NCBI RefSeq assembly: GCF_032380675.1
Contig: NZ_JAWDIX010000005.1
Span: 122,934 to 186,933 of the forward strand
DNA length: 64,000 nt
Origin: Anaerolentibacter hominis
GTDB lineage: Bacteria > Bacillota > Clostridia > Lachnospirales > Lachnospiraceae
Direction of reading: 5' to 3'
The translations under genes and the position numbers were made by a program. Below the pieces are notes generated by a model. It searched no databases. It was given only the letters and a program-made list of their open reading frames with translations, and was not told where the DNA came from. This document shows positions 16,521 through 24,514 of the stretch, one piece after another. How positions within the stretch are numbered: position 1 is the stretch's first letter; each line of letters opens with the position of its first letter.

Positions 16521-16670
16521 ATGATTGATTTTGAGGAAGAATTAAAGAAATATCAGCTTATTCCCGGTGTGGACAAGATAGAAGAAGTAATATATGAGAA
16601 CGATAAGACAGATATGACCGACCTGATTAAACAGATGATGAAAGAATATAAGACGAATGAAGTTCAGTAA
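16521..16670 (+). CDS. Small acidic protein of 49 residues
   Basis: A short gene preceded by GGAAGGA, reading MIDFEEELKKYQLIPGVD, then an acidic helix and a second helix TDLIKQMMKEYKTNE. It is highly charged with no membrane segment. It ends 53 nt before the zinc-ribbon/TPR gene and is likely co-transcribed with it. Codon use resembles its neighbours. I recall similar short proteins next to TPR genes in Lachnospiraceae but cannot name the family. Existence is inferred from ribosome binding site, codon pattern and position. Confidence 0.6.
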   Translation: MIDFEEELKKYQLIPGVDKIEEVIYENDKTDMTDLIKQMMKEYKTNEVQ

Positions 16671-16723
16671 CACTCGTGCGGTCTGATGAGCAGACTGTGC
16701 CGGTTTATAGCAGGAGAGATGTC

Positions 16724-18112
16724 ATGAATTGTCCAAGATGTAGCAGTCCTCTGGCAGCAGGCCAGAACCGATGCGTGCACTGCGGAATGGATGTGTCTAT
16801 TTACCGCAGAATTATCAATAATTCTATCGCTTTTTATAATGATGGTGTTGCCAGAGCCAGAGTCAGGGATCTGTCCGGGGCGGTGATTGCCCTGAAGCGG
16901 AGCCTGGAATTTGATAAAAATAATATTATGGCCAGAAACCTCCTGGGTCTGATCTACTTTGAGATGGATGAGATTGCACAGGCATTAAGCCAGTGGATAA
17001 TCAGCAAAAATATCCAGGAAGAGGACAATCTGGCCGATGAGTACATCAGGGAGATTCAGGCCAGCCCGGCATATTTAAACGAAGTAAACCAGTATTGTAA
17101 AAAGTATAATACAGCATTAAATTATGCCAGGTCCGGCAGTGATGATCTGGCGATCATCCAGCTGCGTAAAATACATGCCAGCAACCCGAAATTTATCAGA
17201 TCCGGTCAACTGCTGGCTCTGCTGTTTATTAAAACGGGAGAGCTGGAAAAGGCGAAAAAGGTTCTGAAAAAACTGCTCAAGGTGGATGTAAATAATACTA
17301 CCGTTCTGTATTATATTTCCCAGATCCGGGAGATGGAGCAGCTGGACACGGACAGGAAGAATCAAAAAGACCCCACAGAAAATATGGACAATGTTCAGTC
17401 TGTGGGCAGATACCGGGAAGACCGTAAGCCAAGCGTATTCCTGTATCTGAATCTGTTAATCGGAATTGCGATCGGACTGGCTGTATGCTGGATACTGGTC
17501 GTACCAACGATAAAAAAGGCGGCTACCAAGGAGTCCAACAGTACCATCACAACTCTGGGCGAAGAGATTGCCCTGCTGAATGCAGAGGCTCAGAATTTTG
17601 AAAACGAAAAGCAGGAGCTGCAGGACGATATTACCAAGCTGGAAGAAGAATTGGAAGCCTATAAAAAGGATGAGAAAGAAACAGCATCTGCCGCTGAGAG
17701 CATGGAAGCTATGCTGGAAGCCGTACAGATGTATATGGAAGGCAAGTCCAAAACCGATGTGGTAAAGAAACTGGCTGAGACGGATGCGGACAAGATAACC
17801 AATGAGACGGCGAAGAACCTATACAATTATATGAAGGACAACCTGCTGGAACAGGCGGTAGCAGAACTGTTCGCCTATGGCAGGGACAGGCAGTATAATA
17901 TGGGTAATTTCTCTGCGGCGTCCGAAACCTTTTCCCAGATTCTGGATTTGCAGCCGGATCATGTGGATGCCATGTTCTATCTGGCGAGATCCTATCAGCG
18001 TATGGGGGAAAACGAGAAAGCAAAGAATTACTTTGAGAAGATCATAGCCGACTATCCGGAATCAACAAGGGTGGCGGAAGCACAGCGGTGGCTGAATCAG
18101 ATACCGCAATGA
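16724..18112 (+). CDS. Zinc-ribbon and TPR membrane protein
   Basis: A protein of 462 residues with an N-terminal zinc ribbon (CPRCSSPL, then CVHCGMD), a cytosolic TPR block (about 20-200, for example LLGLIYFEMDEIAQAL and LALLFIKTGELEKAKKVLKKLL), one membrane helix (about 238-258, LLIGIAIGLAVCWILVV), a coiled coil (about 275-325) and a C-terminal pair of TPRs (about 385-455, FSAASETFSQILDLQPDHVDAM). The layout suggests an adaptor that gathers partners on both sides of the membrane. I chose ATG 16724, preceded by AGGAGAG; the upstream GTG has no site. Function unknown. A terminator follows. Confidence 0.8.
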   Translation: MNCPRCSSPLAAGQNRCVHCGMDVSIYRRIINNSIAFYNDGVARARVRDLSGAVIALKRSLEFDKNNIMARNLLGLIYFEMDEIAQALSQWIISKNIQEEDNLADEYIREIQASPAYLNEVNQYCKKYNTALNYARSGSDDLAIIQLRKIHASNPKFIRSGQLLALLFIKTGELEKAKKVLKKLLKVDVNNTTVLYYISQIREMEQLDTDRKNQKDPTENMDNVQSVGRYREDRKPSVFLYLNLLIGIAIGLAVCWILVVPTIKKAATKESNSTITTLGEEIALLNAEAQNFENEKQELQDDITKLEEELEAYKKDEKETASAAESMEAMLEAVQMYMEGKSKTDVVKKLAETDADKITNETAKNLYNYMKDNLLEQAVAELFAYGRDRQYNMGNFSAASETFSQILDLQPDHVDAMFYLARSYQRMGENEKAKNYFEKIIADYPESTRVAEAQRWLNQIPQ

Positions 18113-18135
18113 TAAAAACGGAATAATAAAACACA

Positions 18136-18182
18136 CAAAAGAGACGAAAACCAGAAAAAGGGGACGTCTCTCTTTTGTTTTC
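18136..18182 (+). terminator. Rho-independent terminator
   Basis: CAAAAGAGACG pairs with CGTCTC..TTTTG (2-nt bulge), then a T-rich tail, 23 nt after the TPR gene. Confidence 0.75.
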
Positions 18183-18183
18183 T

Positions 18184-18435
18184 GAGTCAGGCATTTGCAA
18201 GATAGAAAGCAGATCGGGAAGCTTGCTTCCAAGACTGTTTTCTATCTTGTAAATATGGGGCGAAGCCCCAAGCGAGCGGCTCCGAAGGAAAAGCGAGCTT
18301 GCGTGGTTCAGGAGGTAACGATCGAGAAGTGAGCTTGCGTGGTTCAGGAAGTAACGATTGGGAAGCGAGCTTGCCTGGCTCAAGAAGTAAACCATACAAA
18401 AGCTTGCTTTTCGAAAAGGTTTTTGTATTGCTTAT
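18184..18435. repeat. Large family A palindromic element upstream of spoIIAA
   Basis: Nested structure. An outer stem GAGTCAGGCA (18184-18193) pairs with TGCCTGGCTC (18372-18381). Inside, CAAGATAGAAA (18198-18208) pairs with TTTCTATCTTG (18239-18249), capped by GGAAG-CTTG-CTTCC. Next comes GGGGC-GAA-GCCCC (18257-18269). Three 36-nt tandem units start at 18291, 18327 and 18363 (each AAGYGAGCTTGC, then GTAA). A second hairpin ATACAAAA/TTTTTGTAT (18394-18428) leads to a truncated TATATGGGGCGAAG. It fills most of the 400-bp gap before spoIIAA. Confidence 0.7.
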
Positions 18436-18511
18436 ATGGGGCGAAGTTTTACAAAATTAGCTTTTTAACTCTTTATCAAAGGGGAGTTTACAAATAGAAG
18501 GAGGAACTAAC

Positions 18512-18853
18512 ATGGGAGCAGGATTCGAAATTGTTGGAAAATGCCTGGTTATACGGCTGCTGGAGGATCTGGACCATCATAACGCAGTTACCATTCGTCA
18601 GGAGGCGGACCGGCTGATCGAAAATAAAAACCTCAAAAATCTTATTTTTGATTTCTCGCAGGTTGATTTTATGGACAGTTCAGGTATAGGGGTGATTATG
18701 GGACGGTACAAACAAGTTATTTTTACAGGCGGTAAAACGGCTGTAACGGGTATACGTCCGCAGGTTGACCGAATCTTTAAATTGTCGGGTCTTTACAAAA
18801 TACTGGATAAATATGACACCATTGAAGATGCCTTAGAAAATCTGGAGGAATAA
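18512..18853 (+). CDS. spoIIAA: Anti-sigma F factor antagonist SpoIIAA
   Basis: A STAS-domain protein of 113 residues. In the forespore, dephosphorylated SpoIIAA binds SpoIIAB and frees sigma F. The phosphorylated serine is in DFMDSSGIGVIMGRYK, with the second Ser (about residue 57) matching Ser58 of Bacillus subtilis. AAGGAGGA precedes the ATG. First gene of a three-gene operon with spoIIAB and sigF, spaced tightly. The upstream spacer contains the family A repeat, so the sporulation promoter (sigma H type in Bacillus) must lie between about 18436 and 18500; I do not see an unmistakable one. Confidence 0.97.
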   Translation: MGAGFEIVGKCLVIRLLEDLDHHNAVTIRQEADRLIENKNLKNLIFDFSQVDFMDSSGIGVIMGRYKQVIFTGGKTAVTGIRPQVDRIFKLSGLYKILDKYDTIEDALENLEE

Positions 18854-18910
18854 ACAATGGCAGCAGATGCAGGAAATATGGGAGAAAAGAATAAACGGGA
18901 GGAAACAGGA

Positions 18911-19339
18911 ATGAAAGAAAATAACGAAATAATTTTGGAGTTTGGCAGCCAGTCGGAAAACGAAAGTTTGGCCAGAGTGGTGGTTTCTGCTTATATGACT
19001 CGATTAGATCCCACGATAGAGGAACTGGCAGATGTGAAAACAGCTGTTTCGGAAGCAGTGACGAACTGTGTGATCCATGGTTATCCGGATGCGCCGGGAA
19101 ACATCCAGATGAAATGTAAATTGGATGATAACGTACTTTACATAGAGGTAACAGATCATGGAGTGGGGATATCGGACATCGAAAAGGCGATGGAACCACT
19201 TTATACAACCCGGCCGGAAATGGAGCGGTCAGGCATGGGATTTGCCTTTATGGAGGCCTTTATGGATGAACTGGAGGTTATCTCGGTTCCAGGTGAAGGA
19301 ACCACGGTAAAAATGAATAAAAAAATAGGGTCTCATTAA
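18911..19339 (+). CDS. spoIIAB: Anti-sigma F factor SpoIIAB
   Basis: A GHKL-fold serine kinase of 142 residues that holds sigma F inactive and phosphorylates SpoIIAA. ATP-site motifs are N box SEAVTNCVIHGY, G1 VTDHGVGI and G2 GMGFAFMEAFMD. I chose ATG 18911 after GGGAGGAAA; an upstream in-frame start at 18857 would add a charged tail absent from the family. The gene begins about 57 nt after spoIIAA and ends 22 nt before sigF. Confidence 0.96.
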   Translation: MKENNEIILEFGSQSENESLARVVVSAYMTRLDPTIEELADVKTAVSEAVTNCVIHGYPDAPGNIQMKCKLDDNVLYIEVTDHGVGISDIEKAMEPLYTTRPEMERSGMGFAFMEAFMDELEVISVPGEGTTVKMNKKIGSH

Positions 19340-19361
19340 GTTCTGATGAATGGAGGAAAGT

Positions 19362-20075
19362 ATGGATACAATAGAACTTATTCGCCGTTCCAAACAGGGA
19401 GATAAAGAGGCCAGAAATCAGGTTATCACAGAAAATGTAGGATTGGTCTGGAGTACGGTCAGAAGATTTACAGGCCGTGGTTATGATCCGGAAGACTTAT
19501 TTCAAATTGGTGTAATCGGGCTGATCAAAGCAATTGATAAATTCGATCTGAGCTTTGATGTTCGCTTTTCGACCTACGCAATTCCTATGATAACAGGGGA
19601 GATCAAACGATTTCTCAGAGATGATGGTATGATTAAAGTAAGCCGTACTCTTAAGGAGACGGCAACCAGGGTGCGGATTATGCAGGAAACATTGGAACGC
19701 AAGTTAGGCAGAGAACCGACTCTGGATGAGATAAGCGAAGAAATGCAGGAACCACAGGAAAATATAGTGCTGGCCCTAGAAGCCGGCGCGGAAGTAGAAT
19801 CTTTGAACAAAACGGTTTATCAGGGAGATGGCAATCCAATTTATTTAATGGATAAAATAAGAGAAACAAAAGATGAAAATGAGAGAGTGTTAAATCATCT
19901 GGCGTTAAAAGAAATGTTGGAAAAAATGGGAGAGAAAGAACAGAGACTTATAAAAATGAGATATTTTATGAACAAAACCCAGACAGATATTGCCAGAGAG
20001 ATGGGAATCTCGCAGGTTCAGGTATCGCGGCTGGAGAAAAAAATACTGGAAACCATGCGGCAAAGTATGATTTAG
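19362..20075 (+). CDS. sigF: RNA polymerase sporulation sigma factor F
   Basis: The first forespore-specific sigma factor, 237 residues. Region 2 is DLFQIGVIGLIKAIDKFD with the -10 recognition segment FSTYAIPMITGEIKRFLRDD; region 3 follows (ETATRVRIMQETLE), and region 4 has the helix-turn-helix TQTDIAREMGISQVQVSRLE. TGGAGGAAAG precedes ATG 19362, which is preferred over an overlapping ATG at 19350. Held by SpoIIAB until engulfment starts. A terminator follows. Confidence 0.97.
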   Translation: MDTIELIRRSKQGDKEARNQVITENVGLVWSTVRRFTGRGYDPEDLFQIGVIGLIKAIDKFDLSFDVRFSTYAIPMITGEIKRFLRDDGMIKVSRTLKETATRVRIMQETLERKLGREPTLDEISEEMQEPQENIVLALEAGAEVESLNKTVYQGDGNPIYLMDKIRETKDENERVLNHLALKEMLEKMGEKEQRLIKMRYFMNKTQTDIAREMGISQVQVSRLEKKILETMRQSMI

Positions 20076-20094
20076 GAAATAAGTGCAAATACTA

Positions 20095-20124
20095 GGAAGG
20101 CATAAAACAATGCCTTCCTTTATT
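20095..20124 (+). terminator. Rho-independent terminator of the spoIIA operon
   Basis: GGAAGGCAT pairs with ATGCCTTCC around a 6-nt loop, followed by TTTATT. Confidence 0.85.
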
Positions 20125-20129
20125 GTTAC

Positions 20130-20350
20130 CCTGAACCACGCATAAGTCAGTAAGAAAACAGATTCGAAAAGTTTACTTTTCGAGATGCTTTCTTATTGAC
20201 TTATATGAGGCGAAGCCTCAAGCGAGCTGACTGAAGGGAAGCGAGCTTGCGTGGTTCAGGAAGTAAAACATTCAAAAGCTTGCTTTTCGAAAAGGTTTTT
20301 GTATTGGTTATATGGGGCGAAGCCCCAAGCGAGCTTACCTGGCTCAGAAA
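20130..20350. repeat. Family A palindromic element upstream of spoVAA
   Basis: The outer stem CCTGAACCACGCA (20130-20142) pairs perfectly with TGCGTGGTTCAGG (20248-20260). Inside, AAGTCAGTAAGAAA (20144-20157) pairs with TTTCTTATTGACTT, capped by CGAAAAG/CTTTTCG. Then GAGGC-GAA-GCCTC (20207-20219). From 20263 a second unit nearly repeats 18386-18435 and continues into GGGGC-GAA-GCCCC and AAGCGAGC. It occupies the sigF-spoVAA gap. Confidence 0.7.
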
Positions 20351-20434
20351 AGGGATCAAACATTTATTCAATATAAGGAAACAAGGGAGGTCAGACCTGT
20401 CGAATTCTAAATAAGAAAGGAGCGGGGAACCATC

Positions 20435-21061
20435 ATGAAAGACGATCTCGTTTATATAAAAATAGAACAAAATATCGAAGTCACCAACAAAAAGGTATTT
20501 TTGCAGGACATTGCCACACTGTATAGCGCGAATACCAAAATGGTAAACGATTTGAATAAGCTTGTAGTCGCCGTTATCAAGTCCCAGGAAGACGTAAAAC
20601 ATATGTATTCCGTGATGAAGATAGTGGAGATGATTACGAAAGCTTATCCCAATGCTGAAGTTATCAATATGGGAGAAACAGACTTTGTTTTAAGCTACAA
20701 GGTACCGGGTAAACATAAAAAATGGAAAGAATACTTAAAAACAACGTTCGTTTGCCTGACGGTATTCTTCGGAGCCGCATTTACAATCATGACATTTAAT
20801 GCTGATGTCAGTGTGGCGGACGTATTTCAGAAATTTTATGAACTCGTTACCGGCACTGCGGGCAGCGACTACTATATTATGGAAATTACCTACAGTATCG
20901 GCCTTGCACTGGGAATCATTGTTTTCTTTAACCACTTTTCCAAAATCAGGCTGCACAACGATCCTACGCCGATACAGATTGAAATGTGCAATTATGAAGA
21001 GGATACCAATAAAGCCCTGATCAACCGCGCGGAAAGAGAGGGGAAAAAGATTGATGTTTAA
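20435..21061 (+). CDS. spoVAA: Stage V sporulation protein AA
   Basis: A protein of 208 residues: a soluble N-terminal part (about 1-95, KIEQNIEVTNKKVFLQDIA) followed by two membrane helices (about 103-122 and 155-172). This matches SpoVAA, a forespore inner-membrane component of the SpoVA system, which moves Ca-dipicolinate into the spore and releases it at germination. AAGGAGC precedes the start. spoVAB overlaps its end by 8 nt. Placement right after sigF is common in clostridia. Expression is expected to be forespore-specific (sigma G type). Confidence 0.9.
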   Translation: MKDDLVYIKIEQNIEVTNKKVFLQDIATLYSANTKMVNDLNKLVVAVIKSQEDVKHMYSVMKIVEMITKAYPNAEVINMGETDFVLSYKVPGKHKKWKEYLKTTFVCLTVFFGAAFTIMTFNADVSVADVFQKFYELVTGTAGSDYYIMEITYSIGLALGIIVFFNHFSKIRLHNDPTPIQIEMCNYEEDTNKALINRAEREGKKIDV

Positions 21062-21467
21062 AAATCTTTTGCTGGGAGTTGTGGGCCTGGCCGCCGGGAC
21101 AGCGGTTTCCGCGGGAGTATTTTCCTTTATTACCATGATCGGAATAATTCCGCGTCTGGCGGCAAAAACGAAGACAGCGAACCGGGGGATGCTTTACGAG
21201 GATATGATTATTCTCGGCGGAACAATCGGCAATATTGTAAGCATCTTTCAATTTAAAGTGCCGATTGGAATTCCGGGACTGATTTGTTACGGATTTTTTT
21301 CCGGAGTTTTTGTGGGATGCCTGGCTGTTGCGCTGGCAGAGGTGCTGAGAGTGATACCGGTATTGATTACCCGGGTGAAGCTGCGGTACGGGCTGCCTAT
21401 GGTATTGATCAGTATAGCGATAGGTAAAATGCTGGGTTCCATCTATCAATTAATTATAAATCCATAG
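21054..21467 (+). CDS. spoVAB: Stage V sporulation protein AB
   Basis: A membrane protein of 137 residues with about four helices (LLLGVVGLAAGTAVSAGVF at the start, VLISIAIGKMLGSIYQLI at the end). It matches SpoVAB, which accompanies SpoVAA. ATG 21054 overlaps the spoVAA stop codon and has GAGAGGGG upstream; the TTG at 21051 is less likely. Coupled translation with spoVAA is expected. Confidence 0.9.
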   Translation: MFKNLLLGVVGLAAGTAVSAGVFSFITMIGIIPRLAAKTKTANRGMLYEDMIILGGTIGNIVSIFQFKVPIGIPGLICYGFFSGVFVGCLAVALAEVLRVIPVLITRVKLRYGLPMVLISIAIGKMLGSIYQLIINP

Positions 21468-21487
21468 AAGAAAGGTAAGACGATAAG

Positions 21488-21976
21488 ATGACAGATATCA
21501 AAGAAGTTTTAAATGAGCAGGATGAGCTGGAAAGGGACAAAAAATATAACCAATATGTCAAAGAAAAAACTCCTACTCACAACTGGTTTCTAAATGCCTG
21601 CAAAGCATTCCTGATCGGAGGAATTATTTGTACAATCGGACAATTTATTATCAATCGTTTTATGGCAATGGGAGCGGACAAAGATCTGGCGGCTGCCTAT
21701 AACATGCTGGTATTGATCTTTTTGAGTGTGACGCTGACCGGATTTAACATTTATCCGAAGCTGGCTAAATTCGGCGGGGCGGGTACGGTTGTGCCAATTA
21801 CCGGATTTGCCAATTCCGTGGTAGCGCCTGCGATTGAATATCAGAAAGAGGGCCAGGTTTTTGGTATTGGCTGTAAAATCTTTACCATAGCCGGACCAGT
21901 TATTTTATATGGTATTTTTTCTTCCTGGCTTTATGGAATCATTTATATGATTTTAAAAAGTTTTGGTATTTTATAA
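21488..21976 (+). CDS. spoVAC: Stage V sporulation protein AC
   Basis: A membrane protein of 162 residues with a charged N terminus (DELERDKKYNQYVKEK) and four to five helices. In Bacillus SpoVAC acts as a mechanosensitive channel that lets dipicolinate pass during germination. The motif FGGAGTVVPITGFANSVVAPAIE is family-typical (given here as a residue range of about 98-120). AAAGGTAAGACG precedes the start. Part of the spoVAA-AB-AC-AD-AE run. Confidence 0.95.
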   Translation: MTDIKEVLNEQDELERDKKYNQYVKEKTPTHNWFLNACKAFLIGGIICTIGQFIINRFMAMGADKDLAAAYNMLVLIFLSVTLTGFNIYPKLAKFGGAGTVVPITGFANSVVAPAIEYQKEGQVFGIGCKIFTIAGPVILYGIFSSWLYGIIYMILKSFGIL

Positions 21977-22048
21977 GAATATAGAAAGAAAGGATTCATG
22001 CAGGCGCTGTGAATGTGATAAACCGCAGCGATGCATAGGTAGACATCT

Positions 22049-23074
22049 ATGGTACAGTCGAAACGAAAAGGGCAGCAAAGTATCGCATTCCAGAAACCGC
22101 CGTATTTAATAGGCTGGTCCTCTGTCGCAGGAAAAAAAGAGGGAGAGGGACCTCTGGGGAAATACTTTGATTATATTGATAATGATCCAACTGTAGGGAC
22201 AGACAGCTGGGAGGCAGCGGAAAGCAATATGCAGCGTCTGGCTGCCGAGATGGCAATAGACCGGGCAGGGCTTAAACCGGAAGATATGAATTATATTATA
22301 GCCGGCGACCTGCTGGGACAGCTGATTGCGACTTCTTTTGGAATAATGAGTCTGGATATTCCCATGTTCGGCGTTTATGGCGCCTGCTCCACCATGGGCG
22401 AATCAATGGCGTTAGGAGCCATGCTGGTGGAAGGCGGTTATGCCGATAAACTCGTGGCCCTGACATCCAGTCATTTTGCCAGTGCCGAGAAACAGTTCCG
22501 TTTTCCGCTGGGATACGGAAACCAGCGTCCGCTTTCCTCTACATGGACGGTTACCGGAAGCGGCGCTGTCGTAATCGGCCGGGAAAAGGGAAAATTTAAT
22601 ATTAGAATAACTGGTATAACCACCGGCAAGATTCGGGATTATGGAGTAAAGGATTCCATGAATATGGGAGCCTGTATGGCTCCGGCGGCAGCGGATGTAA
22701 TCTATCAGAATCTGGAAGATTTCGGTGTGGAAGCGGATTATTATGACCGTATCATTACGGGTGATCTGGGATATATCGGCAAAGATATTCTGGGCGATAT
22801 GATGGAAGCAAAGGGACATGATATCCGTGCAGTGCATATGGACTGCGGGGTGGAGATCTACGATAAAGAAAACCAGGATACGCACGCCGGCGGCAGCGGC
22901 TGTGCGTGCAGTGCGATTACTCTGACCGGCCTGGTAACAAAGAAAATGCAGGCTGGCGAATGGAAGAGAGTTCTCTTTGTACCCACAGGAGCATTGCTGT
23001 CTCCTACCAGCTTTAATGAAGGAAATTCGGTACCTGGCATCGCCCATGGTGTCATGCTGGAAGTTATAGATTGA
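22049..23074 (+). CDS. spoVAD: Stage V sporulation protein AD
   Basis: A thiolase-fold protein of 341 residues that binds dipicolinic acid and is peripheral to the spore inner membrane. Family features are AFQKPPYLIGWSSVAGKKEG at the N terminus, VYGACSTMGESMALGA (the old thiolase active-site region, now ligand-binding) and GSGCACSAITL near the C terminus. Length matches the family. The ribosome binding site upstream of ATG 22049 is weak (ATAGGT), unusual for an operon member that should be well made; a longer N terminus is not visible. It is followed by spoVAE. Confidence 0.96.
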   Translation: MVQSKRKGQQSIAFQKPPYLIGWSSVAGKKEGEGPLGKYFDYIDNDPTVGTDSWEAAESNMQRLAAEMAIDRAGLKPEDMNYIIAGDLLGQLIATSFGIMSLDIPMFGVYGACSTMGESMALGAMLVEGGYADKLVALTSSHFASAEKQFRFPLGYGNQRPLSSTWTVTGSGAVVIGREKGKFNIRITGITTGKIRDYGVKDSMNMGACMAPAAADVIYQNLEDFGVEADYYDRIITGDLGYIGKDILGDMMEAKGHDIRAVHMDCGVEIYDKENQDTHAGGSGCACSAITLTGLVTKKMQAGEWKRVLFVPTGALLSPTSFNEGNSVPGIAHGVMLEVID

Positions 23075-23141
23075 TTTGCCGGGTCAGGTAAAAAATTGTA
23101 AGCCTGTGATGGGTATAAAAAGTGAAAGGATGGTATATCAT

Positions 23142-23498
23142 ATGGAATATCTCAATGCGTTCTGGGTGGGCGGATTAATCTGTTTTCTGGTCCAGATCCT
23201 TATGGATAATACAAAGCTGATGCCCGGAAGGATCATGGTGATTCTGGTGTGTCTCGGCGGACTGCTTGGATTGATTGGAGTCTATCAGCCGCTTGTGGAC
23301 TTTGCCGGAGCCGGAGCCAGTGTACCGCTGCTGGGATTTGGCAATACCTTATTTAAAGGGGTAAAAGAAGCAATTGATAAAGAAGGCTTTATCGGATTGT
23401 TTAAGGGCGGATTCACCGCATCGGCTGTGGGCATATCGGCAGCCCTGATCTTTGGCTATCTGGCCTCTGTTATTTTTCAGCCTAAGACAAAAGAATAA
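23142..23498 (+). CDS. spoVAE: Stage V sporulation protein AE (SpoVAEb type)
   Basis: A membrane protein of 118 residues with about three to four helices: AFWVGGLICFLVQILMD, MVILVCLGGLLGLIGVY, then FGNTLFKGVKEAI and a final helix. It pairs with SpoVAC in the dipicolinate channel. I chose ATG 23142 (AAAGGATGG upstream; family length about 116-120). An in-frame TTG at 23076 would add 22 residues that do not belong. Last gene of the spoVA operon, closed by a terminator. Confidence 0.93.
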   Translation: MEYLNAFWVGGLICFLVQILMDNTKLMPGRIMVILVCLGGLLGLIGVYQPLVDFAGAGASVPLLGFGNTLFKGVKEAIDKEGFIGLFKGGFTASAVGISAALIFGYLASVIFQPKTKE

Positions 23499-23554
23499 AT
23501 TCTATATTTCAAGCAAGTGTTCTATCCAGAACCCTGCTTTTAATATAAAAGGGG

Positions 23555-23589
23555 GATTCCATCTTGGTATACCGGGATGGAATCTTTTT
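23555..23589 (+). terminator. Rho-independent terminator of the spoVA operon
   Basis: GATTCCATC pairs with GATGGAATC around 12 nt, then TTTTT. Confidence 0.9.
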
Positions 23590-23742
23590 GCGTTTACATG
23601 TAAAATTTATGCTATACTTAATTTAAAAATACGACGAAGTGAGTAAAAAGGGATGTATAGAAAAGCCGAACATGAGACCGGAAAGAAATGATAGAAGCTG
23701 GAACTTAAACGGCTTCTGTGAAATAAAAGGGAGGTAATGCAC

Positions 23743-24252
23743 ATGATATCAGTAACTGACGCAATTTATGGCAGAAGAAGTATCCGTAAATATACGGAAC
23801 AGAAGGTTGACAGGGAAACTCTGACTGAATTGATCAAACTTGCCACAGCAGCGCCGTCTGCAAGAAATGCCAGACCCTGGGAATTCGTGGTGGTAACGGA
23901 CGAGGCGGTTATTGATCAGTTCCGTAAAAATCTGCAGTATGCAAAGATGAATGCTCCGGCGGCGATCATTGTCTGCGGTAACAAAAAGGCATTTGCGGAG
24001 GGTGAGACATACTGGATTCAGGACTGCAGCGCAGCCATGGAAAATATCCTGCTGGGAGCTCTGGCTTATGATCTGGGCACTGTGTGGATTGGTGTTCACG
24101 CGGACCAGGAAAAAATTGAAGTGATACGAAATGCCGTACACCTTCCGGAGGACGTGGTGCCGGTAGGAATGTGCTATGTGGGCTATCCGGCAGAAGAGAA
24201 AGAACCGAGAACCCAGTATGAAGAGGATTTACTGCACTGGGATAAATATTAA
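23743..24252 (+). CDS. Nitroreductase-family flavoprotein
   Basis: An FMN-dependent oxidoreductase of 169 residues. The family start RRSIRKYTEQKVDRETL, the FMN-contact segment AAPSARNARPWEF and the C-terminal PVGMCYVGYPAEEKEPR are clear. It probably reduces quinones, nitro compounds or other small acceptors with NAD(P)H; the substrate cannot be told. I chose ATG 23743 over 23737 because GGGAGGT would be too close to the first. It stands alone, followed by a strong hairpin. Confidence 0.9.
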   Translation: MISVTDAIYGRRSIRKYTEQKVDRETLTELIKLATAAPSARNARPWEFVVVTDEAVIDQFRKNLQYAKMNAPAAIIVCGNKKAFAEGETYWIQDCSAAMENILLGALAYDLGTVWIGVHADQEKIEVIRNAVHLPEDVVPVGMCYVGYPAEEKEPRTQYEEDLLHWDKY

Positions 24253-24267
24253 GACAATACTGTATCA

Positions 24268-24293
24268 GAGCTGCTGCATGCTTGCAGCAGCTC
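24268..24293 (+). terminator. Perfect 11-bp hairpin after nitroreductase
   Basis: GAGCTGCTGCA pairs with TGCAGCAGCTC around TGCT, followed by TTAGTAT. The weak T-tract leaves partial read-through possible. Confidence 0.65.
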
Positions 24294-24514
24294 TTAGTAT
24301 GCCGTCAGGAGAGGAAGTTCATAATGGAAGTTCCATTGCAGCAGCAAAGCCGAAAAGCTGGCCTTCTAAATCGGTGCAGTACCGGCGCCGGGAATCTACT
24401 TTACTTGCCTTCTTTTCTGTGATAAACTACGAGAAGATCAGGATATGACAGAAAAGCCGGGCGGCAGGCCTGGTTAAGAAAGGTTTGGGATTTGGAATGT
24501 TAAACGGAGAAAAA

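Noticed and set aside
24300..24484. T-box leader for trpS
   Set aside because: GGTGCAGTACCGGCGCCGG only faintly recalls a T-box; there is no GGTGGTACC-type core and no specifier or terminator arrangement.
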